Assembly (NCBI RefSeq): GCF_001613045.1
Contig: NZ_BDBP01000078.1
Location: 1-49,058 of the forward strand
Direction of reading: 5' to 3'
Length of the DNA stretch: 49,058 bases
Origin: Nocardia lijiangensis NBRC 108240
GTDB taxonomy: Bacteria; Actinomycetota; Actinomycetes; Mycobacteriales; Mycobacteriaceae
Position numbers and translations under genes: made by a program
Notes under the pieces: generated by a model
What the model was told of the DNA's origin: nothing
Databases searched by the model: none
What the model saw: only the letters and a program-made list of their open reading frames with translations
Part shown: positions 33,839 through 42,848 of the stretch, piece after piece
Layout of the letters: each line of letters starts with the position of its first letter
Numbering within the stretch: the first letter of the stretch is position 1

Positions 33839-34606
33839 ATGAGTTGGCTCGAACTATTGGCCGTCTTCGGGGCGGGCATCGCCGCGGGTGGGATCAACAC
33901 CATCGTCGGCTCCGGAACCCTGATCACCTTCCCGGCACTGCTGGCCTTCGGGCTGCCCCCGGTGACCGCGAACGTGTCGAACACCATCGGCCTTGTGCCC
34001 GGTTCGATCAGCGGCGTGATCGGCTACCGGCGCGAGCTGGCGGGCCAGCGTTCCCGGTTGCTCCAGCTCGGCACGGCCTCGCTGTTCGGCGGCATCACCG
34101 GCGCGGTGCTGCTGCTTGTCCTGCCCGCCGCAGCGTTCAAGGCGATCGTGCCCGCGCTGATCATCGTCGCGCTGATCCTGGTGGTGGTGCAGCCGCGGCT
34201 GGCGGCCTGGGTGAAGCGGCGGCGCGAGAACGGCACCGCGGACGTGCCCGAGCACGGCGGACCGTTCCTGCTCGCCGCGGTGTACGCGACCGGCGTCTAC
34301 GGCGGTTACTTCGGCGCCGCCCAGGGCGTGCTGCTGATCGGTCTGCTCGGCATCTTCGTGCACGATGACATCCAGCGGCTCAACGGCGTGAAGAACGCGC
34401 TCGCGCTCATCGTCAACGGGGTCTCCGCGGTCATCTTCATCGTGGTGGCCGAGGTGGACTGGCAGGCCGTGGCGGTGATCGCGGTCGGCTCGATCATCGG
34501 CGGGCAGCTCGGTGCGCACGCGGGCAGGCGGATGCCGCCGAACGTGCTGCGCATGGTCATCGTGCTGGTCGGCAGCATCGCGGTGGTGCGGCTGCTGACG
34601 TCCTGA
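33839..34606 (+). CDS. TauE/SafE-family sulfite or organic-anion exporter
   Basis: A 255-residue membrane protein with about eight hydrophobic segments and the family repeats (AAGGINTIVGSGTLITFPALLAFGLPPVTANVSNTIGLVPGSISGVIGY near the start, and GVYGGYFGAAQGVLLIG near the middle). The family moves sulfite, sulfoacetate or related organic anions. The substrate is not set by sequence. ATG at 33839 has AAGGA 12-16 bases upstream. It diverges from leuA across 268 bases. A DUF1272 zinc-ribbon gene follows 49 bases on, possibly co-transcribed. Confidence 0.9.
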   Translation: MSWLELLAVFGAGIAAGGINTIVGSGTLITFPALLAFGLPPVTANVSNTIGLVPGSISGVIGYRRELAGQRSRLLQLGTASLFGGITGAVLLLVLPAAAFKAIVPALIIVALILVVVQPRLAAWVKRRRENGTADVPEHGGPFLLAAVYATGVYGGYFGAAQGVLLIGLLGIFVHDDIQRLNGVKNALALIVNGVSAVIFIVVAEVDWQAVAVIAVGSIIGGQLGAHAGRRMPPNVLRMVIVLVGSIAVVRLLTS

Positions 34607-34655
34607 ACCGGGCATGCCCTGAACCGTGTACACCCGCAGAACGAACAGGAGAACC

Positions 34656-34835
34656 ATGGCGCTCGAGATGCGTACCGCGTGCGAGCGTTGCGGTGCGGCG
34701 CTCGTCGCGGACGGCCCGGCGGTGATCTGCAGCTACGAGTGCACGTTCTGCGCCGCGTGCGGCCGTGCGATGGACGGCGTGTGCCCGAACTGTTCGGGTG
34801 AACTGGTGGCCAGGCCGCGGCGGACGGCCGGATGA
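34656..34835 (+). CDS. DUF1272 zinc-ribbon protein
   Basis: A 59-residue DUF1272 protein. The start MALEMRTACERCGAALVADGPAVICSYECTFC with CAACGRAMDGVCPNCSGEL gives four CxxC-type pairs that should bind two zinc atoms. ATG at 34656 follows AGGAGA, and an earlier in-frame start to 34626 is not needed. Its function is unknown; the family is often annotated only by domain. It is the second gene after tauE. Confidence 0.85.
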   Translation: MALEMRTACERCGAALVADGPAVICSYECTFCAACGRAMDGVCPNCSGELVARPRRTAG

Positions 34836-34919
34836 CTCGGCGCGGACCGGCGAAATGGGGGATCTCAGGGGCGAATTCGTCACTAAGGATGACGACGCGC
34901 GCGGGGGCCGGGGCACAGG

Positions 34920-36605
34920 ATGGTCGACGTGCGTAGGTGGAAGTTCGTGCTGATCGTGCTCGCCGCGGCGGCGCCGTCGCTGACTGGGTGTACCTGGACC
35001 GAGCAGGCGTCGGCCGTCTCCGAGCTGGTCAGGCAGGCCGACGCGGCCCCGGCGCCGCGCCTCGAGTGGCGCCCATGCGCGGACGACGACCTACGCGGTT
35101 CCGACTGCGCGACCGCCGCGGTGCCGCTGAACTACGCCGAGCCCGCGGGCAAGACCATCGAGCTCGCGGTGGTCCGGCAGCCCGCCACCGATTCCGAGCG
35201 CCGGATCGGCACCCTGTTCGCCGCTGTCGGCGGGCCGGGAGAGTCCGGTCTCGACTGGGCGCGACAGGGCGAGATACTCACCGGCGAGCTCCGGGAACGT
35301 TTCGACGTGGTGACCTTCGATCAGCGCGGAATCGGCCGCAGCGCGCCGGTGCGCTGCTTCGCCGACGACGAGCAACAGCGCCGCTTCTGGGACACCACGC
35401 TCGTCCCGCCCGCGAACGCCGAGCAGGAACGCGCCGCCGAGCAAGCCGCACGGACCACCCTCGCGCAGGGCTGCGCGCAGCACAGCGGCGAGCTGCTGGC
35501 ACACCTCACCACGGTCGACGCGGCCAGGGACATGGACCTGCTGCGGCGCGCGGTCGGCGAGGAGAAGCTGACCTACACGGGCGGGTCCTACGCCAGCTAC
35601 CTGGGGCAGGTGTACGGCGCGCTGTTCGGCGACCGGGTGCGCGCCCTCCAGCTGACCTCGATGATCGATCCACGGACCTACACCGGTGACGCCCGCGCCT
35701 TCGTCTTCGGCACCGCGGCGGGCACCGACGAGGTGCGCGCGGAATTCCTGCGGCTGTGCGCCGCGGCGGGAAAGGCCAAGTGCGCCTTCGCCGGTGGCTC
35801 CGAGCGGTCCGACCTGACCCGGCCCGCCGCGCCGCCGGAGCGTGCCGAGAAGGCGGGCAGCGCCGGGCCCGAGCGCGTCGAGACCACCACCGCCCAGCCC
35901 GCCGATCTCGCGGCGGATCGGTTGCGCGCCAGGGACGACGCCCTGCTCGAGCGCCTGCGGCAAGGACCGATCACGGTCGGCGCGGGCGAACAGTCGTTGC
36001 CGGTGCGCTACAGCGAGGTCGTGCAGTTGCACGCGATGATGCTCTACGACCCGGAGCGCGGCTGGCCCGCGCTGGCGGAACTGCTCGTCGAACTGGAACG
36101 CGGCCCCGCGGGCGATCCGGCGAAGGTGCGTGACGTCCTGGCGGCGGTCGCGCCGGACTACGACTTCCTCGACGCCTTCACCGCGATCACCTGCGCCGAC
36201 CAGAGCGCAAGCTGGCGGTCCGCCGACTGGCCGGGTCTTTCTCGCGACATCGGCACTGCCGCACCGCTTTTCGGCCCCTTCTGGCTGGCCTTGCGTCAGC
36301 CGTGCGCGGCGTGGCCCGCCCCCGAGGACGGCTACCCGCAGCGTCACACCGGCTCGTGGACGCTCGGCTCGGACAAGCCCGCGCTGCTGCTGAACAATCG
36401 CTTCGACCCGGTGACGCCGCCGACCTTCGCCAAAGCGGCGCAGCAGGAGCTGGTCAACGCCAGGTTGGTCGTGGTGGCAGACGGCTACGGCCACACCCCG
36501 GACGGCGACTGCGTCCTGCATCTGCGCGAGCGGTACCTCGTCGACCTGCAACTGCCCGCGCCCGGCGCGACCTGCACCGCCGATCGGCAGCCGTTCGCGT
36601 CCTGA
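34920..36605 (+). CDS. Secreted lipoprotein alpha/beta-hydrolase, tripeptidyl-aminopeptidase type
   Basis: A 561-residue hydrolase with a lipoprotein signal (SLTGC, lipid attachment at Cys24) and an alpha/beta-hydrolase core. The nucleophile is Ser223 in GGSYASYLG, with Asp496 in RFDPVTPP and His525 in GYGHTPDG. The oxyanion region VGGPGESG and DQRGIGRSAP are typical of the SlpD/SlpE and CaeA/Hip1 group. A long Ala/Glu-rich insertion at about 295-330 is unusual and may be linker. CaeA-type enzymes trim cell-envelope peptides or lipids; the substrate here is not known. ATG at 34920 is used; a GTG nine bases on would also work. Confidence 0.85.
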   Translation: MVDVRRWKFVLIVLAAAAPSLTGCTWTEQASAVSELVRQADAAPAPRLEWRPCADDDLRGSDCATAAVPLNYAEPAGKTIELAVVRQPATDSERRIGTLFAAVGGPGESGLDWARQGEILTGELRERFDVVTFDQRGIGRSAPVRCFADDEQQRRFWDTTLVPPANAEQERAAEQAARTTLAQGCAQHSGELLAHLTTVDAARDMDLLRRAVGEEKLTYTGGSYASYLGQVYGALFGDRVRALQLTSMIDPRTYTGDARAFVFGTAAGTDEVRAEFLRLCAAAGKAKCAFAGGSERSDLTRPAAPPERAEKAGSAGPERVETTTAQPADLAADRLRARDDALLERLRQGPITVGAGEQSLPVRYSEVVQLHAMMLYDPERGWPALAELLVELERGPAGDPAKVRDVLAAVAPDYDFLDAFTAITCADQSASWRSADWPGLSRDIGTAAPLFGPFWLALRQPCAAWPAPEDGYPQRHTGSWTLGSDKPALLLNNRFDPVTPPTFAKAAQQELVNARLVVVADGYGHTPDGDCVLHLRERYLVDLQLPAPGATCTADRQPFAS

Positions 36606-36671
36606 CCCACGCCGTCTCGCCGTGAGACAGTGACGTTTCACAGCAGATGGCCTACTCCCGGTCAAGCGCGC

Positions 36672-36677
36672 TATTCT
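36672..36677 (+). promoter_or_regulatory. -10 element upstream of the GMC oxidoreductase
   Basis: TATTCT is a good -10 box, giving a start near 36684 and a leader of about 28 bases containing the ribosome site. A small GTCTC/GAGAC hairpin about 50 bases upstream may end the previous gene. Confidence 0.4.
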
Positions 36678-36711
36678 GCGCTCGGCCATGCGTGACGAGG
36701 GAGGTGGCCTG

Positions 36712-38331
36712 GTGCACAGACGCGCCTTTTTCAAGGCGGCGGGTTTGGCAGCGCTTTTCGGCGTTGCGGGTTCGACGCTCGACACGCGGCCTGCCGCGGC
36801 CGACCCGGTCTGGCACACGATGTTCCGCGATTGGGTCCCGGAAATCTTTGCGCCACTTCCCGATCCGCCCGAACACTCGCCCGCGATCGTGATCGGCTCC
36901 GGCTTCGGCGCCGCCGTCACCGCGCTGCGGCTGGCCCAGGCGGGCATCGCCAACACCGTGCTGGAGCGCGGATCGCGCTGGCCGAACGACCCGTGGCGGG
37001 AGATCTTCACCGGCGACGACCTACCCGACGGGCGCGGCTTCTGGCACCGCACCGATTTCACGGGCGTCACCAAGGTGCCGATGCATTTCTCCAAATTCGG
37101 CGGGGTGCTGGACTGCACCGAATACCCCGGCATCGACGTCTGGCGGGCAGCGGCGGTCGGCGGCGGCTCGGTGATCTTCTCCGGTGCCATGATCGCGCCG
37201 GAGCGCCGCTTCTTCGACGAGGTCTTCCGCGGCTCGGTCGCTTACGACGAACTCGACCGGGTCTACTACCCGCGGGTGCGACAGATGTTGCGGCTCAGCC
37301 CGATTCCGGCCGACATCTACGGCTCCGCTCCGTTCGCGCACTCCCGTGCGTGGGACGACCAGGTGCGCAAGGCCGGATATCAGATCCAGCCCAATGATTC
37401 GATCTTCAACTGGGACGTCCTGCGCGCCGAACTGGCGGGCGCCACGCGGCCGTCGGCCACCGTGGCGCGCAGCAATCTGGGCAACTCGAACGGCGCGAAG
37501 TTCGACCTCAACCAGAACTATCTGCGCCACGCGCAGGACACCGGACGATCGGCGATCTTCCCCGGCCACCGGGTCGACGCCATCGGCAAGGAATCCGGCA
37601 AGCGCTACACCGTCACTGTCAGCAAGCTCGCCCCGACCGGCGAAGTGCTCGGCACCCGCACGCTCACCTGCGACCGGCTCTTCCTCGGCGCGGGCTCGAT
37701 CGGCACCTCCGAGCTGCTGGTCCGCGCCAGGGCCACCGGGACGCTGCCGGATCTCAACGAGCACATCGGCGAGGGCTGGGGCACCAACGGCGACGTGGTG
37801 CTCGCGCGCGGCGCCAGTTCGGTGGCCGGATACGGCCAGGGCGTACCGAGCGCCAGCCGCATCCTGGACCAATCGACAGTGCCGGTCACCCTGGAGAACT
37901 GGTACATCCCCGGCATCCCCTTCGAGACGGGCGCACTCGCCTCGCTCGGCATGGTGCTCGACCCGGCGCGCACCCGTTTCGGGTACGACAAGGCCCGCAA
38001 TTCGGTCGGGCTGTCCTGGTCGACGCGCAATCGCGACGAGGTGGTCGCCGCCGCCCGCGCCGTCGACCGCCGTATCGCCGAACGCGCCGACGCGCTGGTG
38101 GAATACGGCGCCCTCGGCTACGACGCGAACGCGTTGTTCACCGCGCACCCGCTGGGCGGGGCGGTGCTCGGCGCGGCGACCGACGGCTACGGCCGGGTGC
38201 ACGGGAATCCGGGTCTGTACGTGATGGACGGCGCGGCCATGCCGGGCAGCGCGGGCGCGGTCAACCCCTCGCTGACCATCACCGCCTTGGCCGAACGCAA
38301 TATCGAGGAGATCATCCGCTCCGGCCGCTGA
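36712..38331 (+). CDS. Cholesterol oxidase-like GMC flavoenzyme, Tat-exported
   Basis: A 539-residue FAD protein with a twin-arginine signal (HRRAFFK, then AAGLAALFGVAGS) and FAD motif GSGFGAA at 62-68. The catalytic set known from Streptomyces and Brevibacterium cholesterol oxidase, Glu361/His447/Asn485, lines up with Glu395 (LENWYIP), His479 (TAHPLGGAVLG) and Asn518 (AVNPSLTITALAERN). The segment AAAVGGGSVIFSGAM resembles the family's substrate-side loop. It should oxidise a 3-beta-hydroxysteroid to a ketone with peroxide release. GTG at 36712 has GGGAGGTGG eight bases upstream, so it is preferred over ATG 36688. Substrate assignment is inference. Confidence 0.85.
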   Translation: MHRRAFFKAAGLAALFGVAGSTLDTRPAAADPVWHTMFRDWVPEIFAPLPDPPEHSPAIVIGSGFGAAVTALRLAQAGIANTVLERGSRWPNDPWREIFTGDDLPDGRGFWHRTDFTGVTKVPMHFSKFGGVLDCTEYPGIDVWRAAAVGGGSVIFSGAMIAPERRFFDEVFRGSVAYDELDRVYYPRVRQMLRLSPIPADIYGSAPFAHSRAWDDQVRKAGYQIQPNDSIFNWDVLRAELAGATRPSATVARSNLGNSNGAKFDLNQNYLRHAQDTGRSAIFPGHRVDAIGKESGKRYTVTVSKLAPTGEVLGTRTLTCDRLFLGAGSIGTSELLVRARATGTLPDLNEHIGEGWGTNGDVVLARGASSVAGYGQGVPSASRILDQSTVPVTLENWYIPGIPFETGALASLGMVLDPARTRFGYDKARNSVGLSWSTRNRDEVVAAARAVDRRIAERADALVEYGALGYDANALFTAHPLGGAVLGAATDGYGRVHGNPGLYVMDGAAMPGSAGAVNPSLTITALAERNIEEIIRSGR

Positions 38332-38422
38332 GGATTTGCCGAGAACTGCGTCAGGTCGGCCGTTTTCGGGCCGTGAGCCGATTACGCTCGGCGGGACCGT
38401 CGGCGTCGAAGGGATCCTTGCC

Positions 38423-39271
38423 GTGACAGTCCCCACCACGAGCCCGGGCCTCGATCGAGTGCCGGACGCGGGCCGCTACCCGCGTAAACCACCTGCGCTG
38501 TGGACCGATTTCGTGATGCTCGCGCTGGCGGTGATCTCGGTGGCGCTGGTCGTGTGGATCACCTTCTTCCAGGTGTCCGACCAGACCTATCGGGTCATCG
38601 TGATAGTCGACTACACGATCTGCGCGGTGTTCGCCGTGGAGTTCCTGTGGCGCTGGCGCCGGGCGAACTGGTCGTGGACGTTCCCGCTCGTCTACTGGTA
38701 CGAAGTCGTCGGCATGATCCCGGTGCCCAGCCCGCTGTTCCGCGGGTTCCGGCTGCTGCGCGTGGTGGTGATCGCGGTGCGGCTGGCGCGGGTCGCCGAC
38801 CGCGTTTTCGGCGACCGGGTGACCGCGGCGGTGGTCAACCGGTTCGTCATGACCATCGTCGACGTGATCAAGCGACCGATGACCATCGCGGTGCTCGACG
38901 AGGTGGCCCACGTGCTGCGCACCGGGCACTACACCCGCAATATCGCCGCCGCGCTGGAGGAGAACCGCGCGGAGATGGACGAGATGATCCTGGAGCTGAT
39001 CAAGAAGGATCCGCAGGCCGGGAAGGTCCGCTACATCCCCTTCCACGACGACATCATCCGGCTGATCGCCGACACCAGCTTCCGCATCGTCTTCCAGGTG
39101 CTCGCCGATCCGCGCACCGACGAGCTGGTCTCGGACATGATCAGGGAGAACGTGGATCAGATACGCCAAGCCGTGCGGGACGGGGTGCGCGTCGAGCCTG
39201 CCGCCTACGGCCCGACGGCCCACGAAAGCACGCTGCGCTACCTGCTGGCCAACGACAAACCGCTGGCCTGA
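38423..39271 (+). CDS. Ion-channel-like membrane protein
   Basis: A 282-residue protein with three to four hydrophobic segments in the first 130 residues (LWTDFVMLALAVISVALVVWITFF, VIVDYTICAVFAVEFLWRWRR and others), followed by a stretch with regular Arg (RGFRLLRVVVIAVRLARVADRVF) like the voltage-sensing S4 helix of the ion-transport family. The C-terminal 150 residues are soluble and helical. No pore selectivity motif is recognised, so it may be a voltage-sensor protein only. GTG at 38423 follows AAGGGA. It converges with ltrA with 13 bases between. Confidence 0.7.
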   Translation: MTVPTTSPGLDRVPDAGRYPRKPPALWTDFVMLALAVISVALVVWITFFQVSDQTYRVIVIVDYTICAVFAVEFLWRWRRANWSWTFPLVYWYEVVGMIPVPSPLFRGFRLLRVVVIAVRLARVADRVFGDRVTAAVVNRFVMTIVDVIKRPMTIAVLDEVAHVLRTGHYTRNIAAALEENRAEMDEMILELIKKDPQAGKVRYIPFHDDIIRLIADTSFRIVFQVLADPRTDELVSDMIRENVDQIRQAVRDGVRVEPAAYGPTAHESTLRYLLANDKPLA

Positions 39272-39284
39272 ACCGCGCCGAGCG

Positions 39285-40508
39285 TCAGGCGGTGTGCACG
39301 CCGTGCCGGATCTCGTCGCGCGGCTGCGCGTAGCGGATGGTCTCCCAGAGAATCAGCCCGACGAGCACCGCGCAGAGCAGGGCGAGCGAGGCCAGCGCGG
39401 GCAGCGCGCATGCCAACGGGATCAGCGCGAGCAGCAGCACCGCAGTGACCACTCGCTGCACGGATACTCTGCGGGTTGCGTAGTGCTTGAAGCCGACCAG
39501 GGCGATCAGATAGAGCACCACGCCGCCGTAGAGCGTGTAGAGCGGGATGCCGTACAGCGCGTCGCGCAGGGTGTGGGCGGACGAGTCGCCGACGTAGTAG
39601 AGCACCTTCTTCAGCCCGAGCGAGAGGGCGATGATGCCGACGACCATCGGAAAGTGCCAGAACGTATAGCAATTGCGGGCGATCTTGATCTGGCGTTGTC
39701 CCTCGGCGCGCTTCAGCTCGTGTTCCACCGAGAGCGCCGCGACGTCGAAGTAGGCCCACCACAGCAGACCGGAGACCGCGAGACCGAGCATCGAGGCGAG
39801 TGCGATCGGCCAGGAGATCGGCAGTCCGGCCACGCCGATGCCGATGGAGACGATCGATTCGCCCAGCGCGACGATGATGATCAGCCCGTGCCGTTCGGCG
39901 AAGTGGGTGGCCGAATTGAGGCGCCAGTCCTCGCCTGCGAGCATCGTCCAGAGCATGTCGCCGACGATCGCCGCGATCCACAGGCCGATCTGCACCGCGC
40001 CGGTGGTCATAGCGGCGATCACCAGCAGCGTGGTGCCGATGCTGATCGAGCCGAATCCCCAGCGCACGACCTGCCCGCGCAGCTGGGAGTCGTCGGCGCT
40101 GGCCATCCAGAACACCCACAGGTGCACCAGACGCACGATCAGGTAGGCGATCGCGAAGACCAGCGGGCCGAACCATCCGCCGGCTTTATCCTGGAAGGCC
40201 TCGGGGATGGTCAGCGCCGCGAGGAACGCGCCGCCCATCGCGACGAACATTGCCACCCGGGTGAGGCCTTCGTCGGCGCGGACCACATTGGCCACCCAGG
40301 AGTAGGCGATCCACACCCACCACATCACCCCGATCACCAGCAGCGCGCGCAGCATGTTCTTGGCGCTGGTTTCGCTCGCTGCCAGCGAGGTCACCATGGT
40401 GAACGCGAAAACTAAGACGAGGTCGAAGAACAGCTCGAGCTGGGTTACCGAAGCCCCTTCGGCCACCGGTTGGAACCGAACCCGTTTGGTACCGATCATG
40501 GCGCCCAT
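39285..40508 (-). CDS. Low-temperature-requirement A (LtrA) family membrane protein
   Basis: A 407-residue protein with around ten membrane helices and the LtrA signature VTQLELFFDLVLVFAFTMV near residue 20 and WRLNSATHFAERHGLIIIVALGESIVSIG about 200. The family was first linked to cold growth in Listeria; its biochemical activity is unknown. ATG at 40508 is used, with ATG at 40499 as an alternative. It is separated from the SRPBCC gene by about 96 bases and runs in the same direction. Confidence 0.9.
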   Translation of the reverse strand: MGAMIGTKRVRFQPVAEGASVTQLELFFDLVLVFAFTMVTSLAASETSAKNMLRALLVIGVMWWVWIAYSWVANVVRADEGLTRVAMFVAMGGAFLAALTIPEAFQDKAGGWFGPLVFAIAYLIVRLVHLWVFWMASADDSQLRGQVVRWGFGSISIGTTLLVIAAMTTGAVQIGLWIAAIVGDMLWTMLAGEDWRLNSATHFAERHGLIIIVALGESIVSIGIGVAGLPISWPIALASMLGLAVSGLLWWAYFDVAALSVEHELKRAEGQRQIKIARNCYTFWHFPMVVGIIALSLGLKKVLYYVGDSSAHTLRDALYGIPLYTLYGGVVLYLIALVGFKHYATRRVSVQRVVTAVLLLALIPLACALPALASLALLCAVLVGLILWETIRYAQPRDEIRHGVHTA

Positions 40509-40604
40509 CGTCGCACCCGCGCGCGTTCGGCGCGGTTCGAAAACCGGCCGCGGCCGCGGGTTTCGCTGACGGCGTCATTCTGCCGCTCGAATTATTCGTT
40601 ATTG

Positions 40605-41060
40605 CTATACGGAATGAAAACTCTCGGATTCCGGATAGCTCTCCGCGAATTCGATGAAGTTCTGCACCACCGTTTCATTCCAGCGTTGCACGGTGCGCTT
40701 CATCAGCAGGCCCGGCAGCGGGAGCCGGGAAGACAACTCGGAGTGGTACCAGACGTTGGTTCCGTTCGCGTCCTCGGTGACCTCGAACCAGCCGCCGCCG
40801 CCGATTCCGCGGGAGCTGTCCACCACCGTCCATGCCGCACGGTTCTTGGTCCATTCGTATTCGAGCACCTGTAAATCGGAGCTGCCGAGCACGTCGGCGG
40901 TCACGTAAACGCGGTGCGGCCGGCCGTATTCATCGCGGGTGGCCACGCGCGCGTCCTGGTACATCGACCATTCCGGGAGCATTTCGATCGCCGCTAGAGC
41001 ATCGAGAACGTGGGCCTGACTTGCCTCGACGGTGAAGCGGATATCGGTTTTCGTGCGCAT
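40605..41060 (-). CDS. SRPBCC/START-like protein
   Basis: A 151-residue START-like protein. A beta strand with DIRFTVEASQAHVLDALAAIEMLPEWS begins it; central VLEYEWTKNRAAWTVVDSSRGIGGGGWFEV and a helical C-terminus complete the cavity fold. It differs from the SRPBCC at 13435 and probably binds a different hydrophobic ligand. ATG at 41060. It lies downstream of the short gap that holds two hairpins near DUF1918. Function not known. Confidence 0.8.
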   Translation of the reverse strand: MRTKTDIRFTVEASQAHVLDALAAIEMLPEWSMYQDARVATRDEYGRPHRVYVTADVLGSSDLQVLEYEWTKNRAAWTVVDSSRGIGGGGWFEVTEDANGTNVWYHSELSSRLPLPGLLMKRTVQRWNETVVQNFIEFAESYPESESFHSV

Positions 41061-41250
41061 GCCATACCTCCGCCCCCCGGTGGATCAACTCGCCGATTCT
41101 GCACAGCGCTCTTCCGATCCGTCAACAACGAGGTCTATGGTGCGCGCACTACTGGTGAGTAGGTATTTGCGGGGCGGGAACGACTTTCGCGTCGGCCCCG
41201 GGGGGAGTGGGTCGATCGGCGGCGGTCGAGATGCGCGATGTTCGGTTCGG

Positions 41251-41274
41251 CAGCCCGCCGGGGTCGGCGGGCTG
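41251..41274. terminator. Hairpin, probable terminator
   Basis: CAGCCCGCC pairs with GGCGGGCTG (nine pairs) around a GGGGTC loop. It lies between the DUF1918 stop and the SRPBCC start, in a 274-base gap without other signals. Confidence 0.5.
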
Positions 41275-41303
41275 GCCCGCCGCCTGTGCGGGCGGCGCGG
41301 CTT

Positions 41304-41329
41304 CGGCGCCTCGACGGGGCGAGGCGCCG
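41304..41329. terminator. Hairpin after DUF1918
   Basis: CGGCGCCTCG pairs with CGAGGCGCCG (ten pairs) around ACGGGG. It lies immediately downstream of the DUF1918 stop codon on the reverse strand. Confidence 0.65.
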
Positions 41330-41334
41330 CGCGG

Positions 41335-41520
41335 TCACTTCATGTGCTCGATCACCGCGTCCGGACCGGGATACACCAGGGATTCGTGCCCGTCCGTGAA
41401 GCGGACGACGTAGGGCGGCGCGCCCTCGGCTCCGCGAACCTCGACGATCTCGCCGTGGCGATCACCTTCCCCCACGACGTGTCCGTGCACGAGCAGTCGG
41501 TCTCCAACGTTCGCTTCCAT
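41335..41520 (-). CDS. DUF1918 domain protein
   Basis: A 61-residue DUF1918 protein with the standard layout: VGDRLLVHGHVVGEGDRHGEIVEVRG, then YVVRFTDGHESLVYPGPDAVIEH. The family forms an SH3-like small barrel found in actinobacteria and is of unknown function. Its start ATG is at 41520, and the stop abuts a ten-base-pair hairpin. It shares no operon with the TetR gene, being 59 bases downstream of its stop. Confidence 0.9.
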   Translation of the reverse strand: MEANVGDRLLVHGHVVGEGDRHGEIVEVRGAEGAPPYVVRFTDGHESLVYPGPDAVIEHMK

Positions 41521-41579
41521 CGGTCCATTATCGAATGGGCGTGACGCGGGTCACAAGGTTCCGGCGAATTCGCGGAATG

Positions 41580-42155
41580 TCAAGAGTTCTGGATGAGTCG
41601 TTGCACCGCGGTCTCGATCAGATGTGCGCTCAGTTCCTCGCTGAAGATGTCCGGCAGTGTCAGCCGGTCCACGATCAGCCAGTTCAGCGCGAGGTAGAGC
41701 AGCCGGACGGTGTCGGCGTCGCCGGGTTGACCGGACTCCAGGTGGTTGCGCACGTTGAAGTCGAGGTCCTCGCGCACCCGCTCGGTGAGCACCGCGCGCA
41801 GCTCCGGCCTCCGGGTCGCCTCCAGGCGCAGTTCCAGCATCGCGAGATAGCCGGTGCGGAAGGCCTCGATGCGCGCGACGACCTCCTTCATCAGTTCGAC
41901 GATGTTGGCCTGGGTGCGCGGTCCGTCGGTGACCTTGGCCATCGTCTCCGCGCTGGGCTGCAATCGCTCGTAGAACCTGCTGCCCACCTGGGTGAGCAGG
42001 TCGTCGCGGCTGGAGAAGTAGTTCGATGCCGTTCCCGCGGGCACGGCGGCTCGTTTGTCCACCGCGCGAAAGGTGAGTCCGCGCGCGCCCTCGTCGGCGA
42101 GTACCTCGATCGCCGCATCGATGAGCGCCTGACGTCGTTCCGGGTTGGTCCGCAC
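41580..42155 (-). CDS. TetR-family transcriptional regulator
   Basis: A 191-residue TetR protein. The helix-turn-helix spans about 8-50 (RRQALIDAAIEVLADEGARGLTFRAVDKRAAVPAGTASNYF, with FSSRDDLL after). The C-terminal domain is helical. GTG at 42155 has GGAGTGG upstream; the ATG at 42170 would add five residues and the frame extends to 42188. It is divergent from the tandem RibD_C/DHFR-like genes, with a palindrome GTAGTACTAC at 42173-42182 in its own upstream region, so control of itself and the reductases is likely. Ligand unknown. Confidence 0.9.
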   Translation of the reverse strand: MRTNPERRQALIDAAIEVLADEGARGLTFRAVDKRAAVPAGTASNYFSSRDDLLTQVGSRFYERLQPSAETMAKVTDGPRTQANIVELMKEVVARIEAFRTGYLAMLELRLEATRRPELRAVLTERVREDLDFNVRNHLESGQPGDADTVRLLYLALNWLIVDRLTLPDIFSEELSAHLIETAVQRLIQNS

Positions 42156-42172
42156 TTGACACCACTCCATCC

Positions 42173-42182
42173 GTAGTACTAC
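42173..42182. promoter_or_regulatory. Palindromic operator candidate for TetR
   Basis: GTAGTACTAC is a perfect ten-base palindrome in the divergent control region, just upstream of the tetR start. It is an ordinary length for a TetR half-site pair but shorter than most. Confidence 0.35.
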
Positions 42183-42225
42183 CTTCAAACCACTTCAGTC
42201 AGAGTACAACACGTCAGGTGGTCCA

Positions 42226-42801
42226 ATGCGAAAGCTTGTCTATTACGTCGCCGTCTCGCTGGACGGATACATCGCGGGCCCCGGCGGGGAGTTCGACTTC
42301 TATCCGCTCGCGGACGACATGTCCGCCTGGATCGATGAGCGCTACCCGGAGCCGATGCCGACCTTCGTCCGAATGCAGACGGGGATGCCGGTGGATACGC
42401 CGAACAAGAACTGGGACACCGTGCTGATGGGGCGCGGCACCTACGAGCCCGCCCTCTCCGTGGGGGTGACCAGTCCCTATGCGCATCTGAAGCAGTACGT
42501 CATCTCCAGCACCCTCGGTCCGAGCAGTGATCCGGCCGTCGAAGTCGTGGCGGGCGACCCGGTGGCCCTGGTGCGGGAGCTGAAGCAAGCGGATGGCCTC
42601 GACATCTGGCTGTGCGGTGGTGGCAACCTCGCGGCCCAGCTGGCCGACGAGATCGACGAGCTGATCATCAAGAGCTACCCGGTGATCGCGGGCGCAGGCA
42701 TCCCCGCCTTTGCCGGTGCGTTCACCCCCACGCTGTTCACCCCGACCCGGCGCATGGAATTCAGCAACAACGCGCAGGTGACGTGGTACAGCCGCGCCTG
42801 A
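42226..42801 (+). CDS. RibD_C/dihydrofolate-reductase-family protein, first copy
   Basis: A 191-residue DHFR-fold protein of the RibD C-terminal type: MRKLVYYVAVSLDGYIAGPGGEFDF at the start, MGRGTYEPALSVGVTSPY, KQYVISSTLG, and the NADPH-binding LCGGGNLAAQLADEIDELIIKSYPVI. It is likely an NADPH-dependent reductase, but the substrate is unknown; true folate reduction is not implied. It has no clear ribosome site and starts 70 bases from the TetR gene. A second homologous gene of identical length follows after 47 bases, pointing to tandem duplication. Confidence 0.87.
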   Translation: MRKLVYYVAVSLDGYIAGPGGEFDFYPLADDMSAWIDERYPEPMPTFVRMQTGMPVDTPNKNWDTVLMGRGTYEPALSVGVTSPYAHLKQYVISSTLGPSSDPAVEVVAGDPVALVRELKQADGLDIWLCGGGNLAAQLADEIDELIIKSYPVIAGAGIPAFAGAFTPTLFTPTRRMEFSNNAQVTWYSRA

Positions 42802-42848
42802 ATCGACCGCCGAAGCCAACCGAACCTTCCTCAGAAAGCAGGATCCCC

